Source: Halocafeteria seosinensis
Taxonomy: Eukaryota > Sar > Bigyra > Bicosoecida
Length of the DNA stretch: 10,498 nucleotides
Direction: 5' to 3'
Assembly: GCA_001687465.1 (NCBI GenBank)
Contig: LVLI01001279.1
Span: 1 to 10,498 of the forward strand
The stretch's first letter is position 1. Every line of letters begins with the position of its first letter. The translations under genes and the position numbers were made by a program. The notes under the pieces were generated by a model. That model worked only from the letters and a program-made list of their open reading frames with translations, did no database searches and was not told the DNA's origin. Below, one piece after another: positions 1 to 6,684 of the stretch.

Positions 1-492
1 ACCCAGCTCGAACCCGGCGCGGACCTTCTCCTTTATATACAGCCACATGAGCTCACTGGCGTTTGCCACAGGACTGTTTGGTGGCTGGAAGATGATATTT
101 AACCAGGAGAACCCCTTTCTGTCGTTGGTCTCCCTTATGACTTTGTCTAGCTCTCCTTCAATCATGGTTGGAAAGTGATTCTTCCACACTGCCTCTGTCC
201 AGGCGCGAGCCTCTCGGAGAGTTACTTTTGAAGTTCCATTTTGAGGACTATTACTCGCCGTGGTACCACGGATACCGGACGAAGTTCTTTTTCGCTTTCG
301 GCTGCTGGAGTATGAGGGAACGTCTACTTCTCCCAGTTGACAGCAAATGACGCCATCGTCTGGATTGGCTGCAGCATTGGTTCCTGAGTGCTCCAAGTCA
401 CAATCGATTGCATAACCGGTCGTAAGTTTGGTGCACGGGTAGGGACGACGCTTTCCGCCCCTGTAAACATTTGCTTTACGTTTGATGATCAT
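1..492 (-). CDS. Partial Tc1/mariner-like DDE transposase (C-terminal part at left edge)
   Basis: The minus strand is open for 164 codons from an ATG at 492-490 to the left edge. The frame stays open back to a stop near 650, but the part beyond about 535 is antisense to the plus-strand module there. Residues 136-154 read QPPNSP, then N..E..W..IK, followed by V at 157. This matches the catalytic-Glu block of Tc1/IS630/mariner transposases (consensus SPxxNxxExxWxxIKxxV), with Glu147 as the candidate third catalytic acid. A Cys-containing stretch (Cys20, Cys31, Cys50, Cys51) and a basic SSSRKRKR patch near residue 65 come earlier. I see no DNA.RPH-type second-Asp motif at the expected distance, so the copy may be degenerate or belong to a diverged clade. 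The true start is unclear and an upstream exon is possible. Coding status is fairly sure; the family is moderately supported. Confidence 0.55.
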   Translation of the reverse strand, partial: MIIKRKANVYRGGKRRPYPCTKLTTGYAIDCDLEHSGTNAAANPDDGVICCQLGEVDVPSYSSSRKRKRTSSGIRGTTASNSPQNGTSKVTLREARAWTEAVWKNHFPTMIEGELDKVIRETNDRKGFSWLNIIFQPPNSPVANASELMWLYIKEKVRAGFELG

Positions 493-532
493 CTCGACGC
501 CGTGGAAGTCTTTTCCGAAAGCAGGTTCCCAC

Positions 533-1141
533 AAAAGCACTCCTAGTCCGACTCCTTCAATATCGCCGCCAGCTCTGCCTTCAAAGTTTGTTTTAGCAAC
601 GGACGCCCAGACTCTTGAGTGGTACAACAACGCAGGCACATGGAGAGGCTACATATTTACACCATTGGTTGATCTTAAGGTACTTCATTTGAGTGGTCAT
701 TTAATAAGTTGCGATGTAGTGGGTGCTGTAAACAAAATGGCTGTCGCTCTATTCTCTCTTGGAAATGACCAAAGAGTCGATGCCGTAATAGCCAGCGCCA
801 CATTCTCTAATCAAAATAATGGAGATTGGTCTCCATCGGGAGCCGCTGTAACTCTGCAGAAGGGACAGGAATACCTATTGGCACAGGGTACATTGTGCGA
901 GTGCTTAGGAGGTAGTAATTGCACCGAGGGCATGGGTAAACATGCCCTGACTAATGTTTTAGAGCTACGAAGAGTCTTCTCGAACGTCGAGAGAGTCCTT
1001 GATTTTATGGTAAATGGACGCGGCGACATAGTCTGCTTTGATTTCGGACAATACGGAAAAGCACAAGCCTTGGAGGATCGCTCTCCTTCGCAATGCACCA
1101 ATTCCACAGGCATGCCAGCTTTGGGAATGGAGTGGTGGTAG
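533..1141 (+). pseudogene. 5'-truncated gene: terminal domain of the kelch/linker surface-protein family
   Basis: This frame ends in TAG after about 200 residues. It begins in a Ser/Pro-rich linker (STPSPTPSISPP) and continues into a domain clearly homologous to the last domain of the 3758-6565 gene. Shared landmarks are NNAG.WRGYIF.P, L.GH, M..ALF, YLL.QG..C.C, RV.DF, CFDF..YG.A, and a terminal PALGM.W. The stop follows this motif closely (8 residues later in the other copy), so this is a natural C-terminus. An ATG at 485 is in frame, but the codons before about 533 have no counterpart in the paralogue and overlap the minus-strand transposase-like frame. The gene therefore appears cut in its linker by a rearrangement. 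There is no signal peptide or kelch part. I call it a fragment, although this module itself has no stops or frameshifts. Confidence 0.7.
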
Positions 1142-1200
1142 CCCAGTAGTGCATTTCTGGACTCGATGCTGTGATCGCGCATAGGAGCAACCAATGGATC

Positions 1201-1562
1201 TCACTACATGGACAATAGCAACCAGGATCCTCATTTGGTTCGAGGTACTCCTACACAAGTGCTGGGTTATACCGATTTACGTTGGGAACTCATAACAGCT
1301 GGTGCAATGGGCACACGATAGAGCGATTGGATGTACGGTAGCCCGGGTTACACCTCCTGTGTCCCAACGATGGCCATCGATGTGCCCGAAGAACTACCCG
1401 ACTTTACCGTCTTTCTTTTCGGTGGCTTTTGGTATACTGTGGCAGGAAGCATTGAGTACATGCGCGATATGTTGGTTTGGCACTCGATGGAGCAGACCAT
1501 TCCTTGGGGCCGGTAGCTAGGTATTATGCAATCTCAAGGGTTATGGGAAAGCTATATCTCTC
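1201..1562 (+). pseudogene. Kelch-region relic of the same family
   Basis: These bases align with about 4226-4632 of the large gene downstream, but only by switching frames. In succession one reads YMDNSN (gene: YMDSSN), SYTSAGLYRFTLG with NGHTIERLD (gene: SYTSAGLYRFILG with NGHTLERLD), FTVFLFGGFWYT (gene: FVIFLFGGFRYT), then LVWHS (gene: WVWYS), and lastly GPVARYYAISRVMGKLYL (gene: GPVARHSGTTWSKGAHHFLY). At least three frame changes, in-frame stops (for example TAG after the ERLD block) and a small deletion around 1490-1510 disable it. The gene's signal peptide and N-terminal S/T/P region are missing. It lies about 60 bp past the stop of the preceding fragment, in the same orientation, as expected for the next gene of a tandem array. 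The last blade, KLYL, preserves a kelch strand at the point where the large gene has its TGA. Confidence 0.75.
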
Positions 1563-2330
1563 TTGATGCCAATGAAACATTTGATGAAGGAGAAGCCTCA
1601 TTGACTGGACGGAAATTGCAGACTTCTACGGACTGTAACATTGGATTCGGAACGTCCGTAGCGTGAACGGGGACAGCGCAGCGAAGAGCGGATTCATTGC
1701 TCAAGGAAGGCAATGATTTGTTACAATTGATTCGTGTAGTTTCACAGGAACCATTACGGGAGATGAGTCGGGGGGATCTGTGGAAGGCGATGTGCCCTTG
1801 CATGAGCTCATGGTGAAATCAAAATATTGGACTGGTATTCAGCGGTAACGATTGTGGAAGAGGAGGAGCAGGTGGTATCACAGAACACAATGTAGAAAAT
1901 GGCGGAATTATCCATATTGTACACTGCTATTCCCACGGAAATATTGAAGGATCAGTGGTTTCTGTGGATTTGGCGCTGGTTGGCAGCATGGTCACGTGTA
2001 CATCAGGCAATCATACTCGATAGGCAGTAATTTTTGTGAAAAAAGTGGCGGTATTTGTGGACGGTATACAATACACGACAAAGTGAAGAGGACGCAGGTG
2101 GTATCACAGGACAAGATGTAGCGGCAGGAGAAGATGGCGGAATCATCCATATTGCACGGTGTTATTCCCACAGAAATATTAAAGGAACCTTTCCCTGGGG
2201 TATCTGTGGACTTGGCGCCGGTTAACGACACGGTCAAGTGTATATCACGCAGTGGTACTCGACGGGAAATGTTTTAGGTGAGAAAAGTGGGGTACCTGGG
2301 AAAGGCATACATCACGTGGTAAACTCGCGC
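1545..2330 (+). pseudogene. Relic of a GLUG-like repeat protein
   Basis: Short stretches in different frames show one repeat pattern: Gly-rich GGICG-type turns followed by a Cys/Tyr-Ser and T/SGNI-type strand. Clear units are VTIDSCSFTGTITGDESGG (1720-1776), GGIIHIVHCYSHGNIEG (1901-1951), a unit at 1954-2061 with SGFCGFGAG, HVYIRQSYS and EKSGGICG, a unit starting at 2097 with GGIIHIARCYSHRNIKG, and a unit at 2196-2293 with QVYITQ, YSTGNVLGEKSG. The pattern resembles GLUG repeats, which form extracellular beta-solenoid-like surfaces. A leading segment near 1555-1610 (YISLDANETFDEG) resembles the strand that often opens such domains. Breaks include TGA after 1660, a -1 shift near 1952, stops around 2021-2090, and TAA at 2223-2225 where the sister repeat has Trp. 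It directly follows the kelch relic. Whether the two were one gene is unknown. Confidence 0.6.
1871..2300 (+). repeat. Diverged tandem duplication (~230 bp) inside the GLUG-like relic
   Basis: Sequence from about 1871 recurs from about 2097. The opening GGTGGTATCACAG is identical in both. The TCCATATTG block lies at 1911 and 2146, and the GTGTA block at 1996 and 2238. The offset grows from 226 to 235 to 242 as indels accumulate, including a 9-bp insertion in the second copy. Each copy holds two GLUG-like units, so the duplication unit was a pair of protein repeats. Confidence 0.75.
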
Positions 2331-2457
2331 CAGGCGCCAATTCCGAAAGCGAGGGACAACACATCTAACGGACCCGTCCACTACGGGATCAGTTGGCCGG
2401 ATCTGGCGACGCATTCCAGATGTGGAGAATACGGTTGGCTAATAAAGGCATCGTCTC
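2331..2457. other. Junction between plus-strand and minus-strand relics
   Basis: The GLUG-like frame stays open to TAG at 2460-2462, but the residues after about 2300 show no repeat pattern. The minus-strand Ser-rich linker begins just beyond. I see no inverted repeats or target-site duplication that would explain the change of orientation here. Confidence 0.4.
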
Positions 2458-2985
2458 CTAGGTAACACGATTTTCTATACCTCTTGACCGGTCCCCTGGA
2501 TGATGAAGGGCTACTGGTCGCTGATTCTGATGCAGTTGGTGCCGGACTTGATGATGAAGAACTACCAGTCGCTGATTCTGATGCAGTTGGGGTCGGACTT
2601 GATGTATTTGAACTAGAAGATGTTTTAGTACCACTACTACTAGAATGCGTGCTAGTCTGAATGAGAGTGGAAGTGACACTTGAAGATGATGTCTGTTCGA
2701 ACAAGACGGCGTTTCACTGTGAGAAGGAGTATTAGAGCTTGTTAGCGTCGACGACGGTGAAGGACTTGGCAGCTGCAATCGCAGGATTGGGAGGTCGTTC
2801 GCTTCATCCAGAGCCCACACTTCTTCGGACCAAGCTGTTGTTCCGTTGTGATATAATGCCCCCGTTATGCTTGTGTAAGGGATCCAACGTACAAGTAGTA
2901 GAGTGTATAATTTATGGCCTACCGGCTGAAGATTCAAATGGACCCTATTCACGGTGAAGACAGACAAGGCTACAGTACCACCTAT
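2458..2985 (-). pseudogene. Inverted relic: kelch end plus S/T/P-rich linker
   Basis: On the minus strand, about 2985-2890 reads VALSVFTVNRVHLNLQPVG. This resembles the last blade of the large gene (DALNVLEVNPVTGNVAHIIL). It leads into LPSPSPSSTLTSSNTPSHSE, a low-complexity linker like the one after the kelch region of that gene. Near 2700 the linker changes frame: PSC in one frame becomes TSSSSVTSTLIQTST in the next and continues with two PTASESATGSSSSSSPA units. The frame then leaves the linker at RGPVKRY and ends without any of the terminal domain. The frameshift, the lack of a start and the loss of the C-terminal domain argue that this is a dead copy placed in reverse orientation. Confidence 0.6.
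2499..2600 (-). repeat. 51-bp coding minisatellite, two copies
   Basis: Copies lie at 2499-2549 and 2550-2600, and a decayed third seems to follow. Each unit encodes 17 residues of the pattern PTASESATGSSSSSSPA on the minus strand, so the period is a multiple of three and preserved frame while the linker was still coding. Differences between the copies are mostly single substitutions. Confidence 0.8.
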
Positions 2986-3148
2986 CCCTATTGGCTAACA
3001 GCTCGAATCTCCACAGAAGGAGTGCGTCACAACCATCAAGTTTAGTCCGATTCCTTTCATCAGAAATCTTACCGAAGCTTCCCATATGGGTTAAATAATG
3101 GTGAACGTCTGTCAGTAATAGTTCCTCCGGCTGTTCATGTCGTTTCAT
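2986..3148 (-). pseudogene. Possible upstream kelch blade of the inverted relic
   Basis: In another minus-strand frame the stretch reads CDALLLWRFELLANR, then DRWYCS. This has the W..L...W spacing of a kelch blade and would lie just N-terminal to the blade at 2890-2985. A +1/-1 shift around 2990 would join them. No GG doublet is visible, so the assignment rests on position and a weak pattern. Confidence 0.3.
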
Positions 3149-3404
3149 GATGCGTTGATTCGCTTCCCAAGTCGAGAGTCCTGCTGTACAAGTTGGCAGA
3201 GAACGATATTATTCTTCGAGTTTCCTGTACTTGCTGCATCTCTGTTGAGCAACTGGTGGAACCCGTCCCTAGTGTGCAATGAGTACTACGCTGAACAGTG
3301 TCCAAAGGTTGGTCAGGTCCAATATGCGCGTTTTGTATGATGCACACCCTGCAGGAACAGCGGGCCCGTCGCTGCTTAACACGGGCCGGTGGGATATCTG
3401 TCAC

Positions 3405-3445
<41 letters not shown>

Positions 3446-3637
3446 CACAACCCCTCCCATCCCCCCATCCATCCCGGACCCTTTTTGCCTTTATACCTGT
3501 ACGGTATTTCATTAGTATCATTAGTATTGAATACCATATGCCAAACCACTGAAGGATAATACGAGCATCTAAAATACCGTCAGTGCTGAAATGAGTGCGT
3601 AGTAGTTCCTTCGTGGCAGTGAAAATGACGGCGGAGA
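3149..3637. other. Intergenic stretch without a supportable gene
   Basis: Several frames of 60-130 codons cross this stretch on both strands. They overlap one another and include the translated microsatellite, and none shows a domain. A minus-strand phrase near 3160-3200 (SANLYSRTLDLGSES) faintly recalls a kelch strand, so decayed parts of the inverted relic may reach this far. The rest presumably includes the promoter of the 3758 gene; I could not place a TATA box with confidence. Confidence 0.4.
3404..3445. repeat. (AT)n(GT)n compound microsatellite
   Basis: About 13 AT dinucleotides run straight into about 8 GT dinucleotides, with an abrupt switch near 3430. It lies about 310 bp upstream of the likely start of the large gene. 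Alternating purine-pyrimidine tracts of this kind are length-polymorphic and can adopt left-handed or cruciform DNA. Confidence 0.95.
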
Positions 3638-3757
3638 ATGCGGAGGTGCGTTACAAGCTACAAGGAGGCCATAGACTGTACAGCCGCTATTTGCGACGAA
3701 ATGAGCACACGGATGAACATACCAGCGAGATATAGTTGGCATCTATGGAATGGGAGC

Positions 3758-6565
3758 ATGATGTCCAGAAGAAAAACGACATGGATAATAGTACTCTTGG
3801 GGGTAATGGACCTCCTGTGTCAAAGAGGAGCGGCTACCGGTATTGTGAGCCCCTTTGCCTCTAAAATCCCTCAAGCCACCTCCACAGCTGCTAGAACCGT
3901 GACTCCGGTGCCTTCTCCTATGTCCACGTCCACATTGATTTATATTCTCCCTGAAGCGTCAGAGTCTCCCTCGCCTAGTGTGCAAATGAACTCGGGAGGA
4001 CATGATCCTCTCCCCGACCCAAGGGAGGAAGCGTCCTCCAGTTCCATACCTCAGTCTCTGCTGGAAACATGTTCCGATTGGGAACGCACTCAGCTTTCGG
4101 AAATGCCCCACACTGTCGTTACTCCTGTGACGAAAGAGTTGGAAACAGATGATACCCTGTTGACTCGGATGCTCTCAGATCCTGACGCTGCTTCGGTAAC
4201 GGATAGACGAGCTGTTAACGAAGTGTTTGTGTACATGGACAGCAGCAATCGTAAAGAACCATTTGGCTTGAGTTATTCCTACACAAGTGCTGGTTTATAC
4301 CGCTTTATCTTGGGAAGTGCCAACAATGGAAGGAACGGACACACCCTAGAGCGTTTGGATACTTGTGCAGTTCCTGGGATAACGTGTCCGCAACCTCGAC
4401 GACGAACAATGATATGGGTCCAACGAGAGCGAGGCTCCCTCGACTTTGTCATCTTTCTCTTTGGAGGCTTTCGATACACACGGAAAGGCGATGTAGAACA
4501 GATGAATGACAGCTGGGTTTGGTACTCGACGAATGAGCAGTGGGTGAGACTCTTTACTGAGGAGGGGACAGGACCGGTGGCAAGACATTCGGGAACAACG
4601 TGGAGTAAAGGTGCTCATCATTTTCTGTATGGATGAATCCTTGGTTCATCAACAAAAGCCAGCTCAGAGGGGTTATGGTGGTTGAGTGGCACTGGTACTT
4701 CTTCATGGGAATGGATCCTGAATCAGGTGCCACTTTGTATGAATACTCCACTACCTCTGTACCACTCTTGCAGTTACAAGATATTTGTTTTCCGTTGTGA
4801 GACTTATTTTGTCCCCAAGTTCCTCGAAGATTTGGGACAACATCGCATATGGAGACATAGGTGTTCGGGAACTCAATGGGTCGAAGTTGGCATTCCGAAT
4901 ACCCTTTTTCAGCACTCTGCCTATTCCCGGCGTACCAGTCTCTTGTCCTTTCAGATTGATATGAAGTTATTCTTGTATACTAAGCCGCTGTATCAAAGCC
5001 AAGCGACATCTATGTGGAGGTTGACTATGAGGGATGCTACATGGGAACGCATTCTTGTCTCTGAAGGAATGACGCAGCTGGGAAAGAGTCCGAGTAACGT
5101 TGGTTTGCCTTTTACTACCACTGTTGGTTTTCTGGATGAGGACGATGCGTTGAACGTCTTGGAGGTGAATCCTGTAACCGGAAACGTCGCACATATAATC
5201 CTTGAAGGACTTGGGGGACTTATATGTCCGTCTCCTAGCGCAAGCACTACTGCAACTCCATCGTCCTCTCCGTCTGTGTCCCCGTCGCACACCAATACTC
5301 CAACGGCTACAAGAACTCCTACTACTAGTCGCACAAGTACACCAAGTACTACAGGTTCATTCACTATGACTCCTACCGAAACACCGACTGCCTCTGTGAC
5401 TTCTTCTGCCTCCAATACTTTAGGTCCTTGCAATAGTCTTTTCTTGGAATATATCGAAGACGGCAGGGGGACTGACTATTGGCTCGGATATGTGTTCCGA
5501 ATGAAGTACGATATACAGTTGTCGAGTATATTGGCACGTCCAAACTCGTCAGATACGCGCCTGGAGATAGCACTATTCCCAGTTATTGGTTCTTGTGAGC
5601 AGGCTTTCAGTATTGGCCGTTGCGAGCTGGGAGAGCACATAGCTCACGTTGCATTTACGGGGCAATCGGTTGTTACTAAACCACTGAGTGATGTTGTTAC
5701 CCTCGTTAAGGATTCGACTTATGTGATTCTCCAGAGAGGTCTTCATGGATATAGAGCACAGTCCTTCAGACCATTAGGAACCTCGTTTGATCCATTTGAA
5801 TTCTGGGATCCACTGGGTGCTTCTCCAGGGGGAAACATTGAACATGGTCTACAGTACGTGAACCACGACGTGAATAAAATGAAGACTGAAACTGTACAGG
5901 ACACCACACATGCTATACCGCCGCTTGGAATGGAATGGTGCACAAGTAGTCCGAGTCTAACCCCCTCACCCACACCACTCCCTTCAGAGTTTAAACTGGC
6001 AAAGGATTCCGGGGCATCTTCGAGCTCGAATAATGCCGGAAACTGGAGAGGATATATCTTTTCTCCTAAGCTGCCCAACCTTGTGTTGAATAGGCTAACC
6101 GGCCACGGTAAAGAGTGCAGCGATGATGACGATAGGATGGGGATAGCTTTATTCGAGGTTACAGCCACAAGCTCCGCATCCACAATAACCGTTGGAGGCA
6201 AGCTTGCAGAGTCCCAGTTCCGAGTTAAGGTACATGGAGTTTCCAAAAATACCGGAGGAGTTCGATTATACATGGACAAGGAATATCTACTTGGACAAGG
6301 TGCCGCATGCGATTGCATTCCAGGGAACTGTGATGCAGGGTATCACGTTTTGGCGAGCTATTCCGAACTCATGCAAGTATCTACAGAGATTGACAGAGTA
6401 TTTGATTTTAAGAAGGATCAAAACAATACCTTACGCTGCTTTGATTTTGTTAGTCTGTACGGAACGGCATCACACTTCAAGAACGAAGCACAACAAGCAA
6501 ATCCTGTTGACTGCACACAGTTCCCAGCGCTTGGGATGGCGTGGGATATTAGTCAACCGGTATAA
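3758..6565 (+). CDS. Secreted kelch / S-T-P linker / tandem unknown-domain protein, with one in-frame TGA
   Basis: One frame is open from 3638 to TAA at 6563-6565 except for TGA at 4634-4636. The first ATG is at 3638. I prefer 3758 (or 3761) because MMSRRKTTW, then a hydrophobic IIVLLGV.. run and AATG, form a good signal peptide, whereas the 40 residues before it do not. The mature part has an S/T/P-rich region (about residues 30-115) and then kelch-like blades (about 4214-5227). The best blade reads FVIFLFGGFRYT, DSWVWYS, W, GPVARHSG; later blades keep the W..L...W spacing but show RC or TK instead of GG. A Thr/Ser/Pro linker (5228-5425) precedes two copies of an unrecognised domain (5426-5941 and 5987-6544). 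Likely location is the cell surface or wall, by inference. The TGA could mean a fresh pseudogene, an assembly error, a short intron, or two separate products. No function can be assigned. Confidence 0.7.
4214..5227 (+). other. Degenerate kelch-propeller region
   Basis: Four to six blade-like segments can be seen. They start at NEVFVYMDSS, VIFLFGGF, HHFLYG (the stop is here), YKIFVFRCE, MKLFLYTKP and DALNVLEVN. Most are followed by a Trp-containing strand (WVWYS, LWWLSG, IWRHRC, MWRLTM) and a W..L/V close. Kelch propellers normally carry a GG doublet in each blade; only the VIFLFGGF blade keeps it intact. The fold would serve as a binding platform, and I see no galactose-oxidase active-site signature. 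Confidence 0.6.
4605..4667 (+). other. Candidate 63-nt intron that would remove the in-frame TGA
   Basis: GTAAAG at 4605 and CTCAG at 4663-4667 bound a 63-nt stretch whose removal keeps the frame (phase 1; W-K-G-L-W-W across the join). The size fits the 47- and 72-nt introns of the neighbouring gene. Against it, the stretch encodes HHFLYG, a kelch strand conserved as KLYL in the relic at 1545-1562, and the relic has no GT at the matching position. I think a true stop is more likely. Confidence 0.3.
5228..5425 (+). repeat. Ser/Thr/Pro-rich mucin-like linker
   Basis: About 66 residues consist largely of S, T and P with few charged residues (for example TPTATRTPTTSRTSTP). They separate the kelch region from the first terminal domain. 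Such stretches are usually extended and O-glycosylated in secreted proteins. A shorter one (TSSPSLTPSPTPLPSE, about 5942-5989) separates the two terminal domains, and the same kind of linker opens the 533-1141 fragment and fills the inverted relic. Confidence 0.85.
5426..5941 (+). other. Unrecognised terminal domain, copy 1
   Basis: This copy of about 172 residues begins PCNSLFLEY, contains YWLGYVF, LEIALFPV, HVAFTG and TYVILQRG, and ends PPLGMEWC. The order of landmarks (GYxF, ALF, YxxxQxG, P.LGM.W) matches copy 2 and the 533-1141 fragment. The NNAG entry motif and the Cys pair C.C are absent, so it is the most diverged of the three. The alternating short strands suggest a beta-sandwich, vaguely like DUF4082-type modules. 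That is a resemblance, not an identification. Confidence 0.6.
5987..6544 (+). other. Unrecognised terminal domain, copy 2
   Basis: About 186 residues run from EFKLAKD to PALGMAW, followed by six more residues and the stop. Landmarks are NNAGNWRGYIFSP, LTGHG, MGIALFEV, YLLGQGAACDC, RVFDF, CFDFVSLYG and a final Cys before the PALGM end. Five or more cysteines, several matched in the 533-1141 copy, suggest disulfides and hence a location outside the cell. An acidic DDDD run sits in a loop that the other copies lack. Confidence 0.7.
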
Positions 6566-6684
6566 CCGATGAATGGGGTATGCTGCATGGACAGACTGTT
6601 GTTGTGTACACCACTGACTTCATCCTTTAGATTATGATCTAGCTCATGTGCCTCTTCGATGGCGTATAAAGAAATGGATGATAA
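6566..6684. other. Convergent intergenic spacer
   Basis: These 119 bp separate the stop of the kelch gene from the stop of the minus-strand glycosyltransferase, so both 3' ends must fit here or overlap. No AATAAA is visible on either strand. Confidence 0.6.

Noticed and set aside
168-350. Plus-strand 60-codon frame
   Set aside because: It is antisense to the long minus-strand frame that has the DDE-type end; the plus-strand peptide has no recognisable pattern.
485-532. In-frame ATG start for the 533-1141 module
   Set aside because: These codons have no counterpart in the paralogue, give no signal peptide and lie inside the opposite-strand frame, so they are probably not an original start.
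811-1258. Minus-strand frames of 61-127 codons
   Set aside because: They are shadows of the plus-strand terminal-domain module, whose homology to 5987-6544 is clear.
3135-3552. Frames on both strands crossing the microsatellite
   Set aside because: Their length comes partly from the repeat, which translates as YIYIYI or CVCVC, and no domain is visible on either side.
4993-5433. Minus-strand 146-codon Val/Gly-rich frame
   Set aside because: It is the antisense of the Ser/Thr/Pro linker; the ACT/GGT-type codons make a Val/Gly-rich shadow.
5743-6572. Minus-strand 191-codon and plus-strand 126-codon frames
   Set aside because: Both overlap the two terminal domains in other frames and show no pattern of their own.
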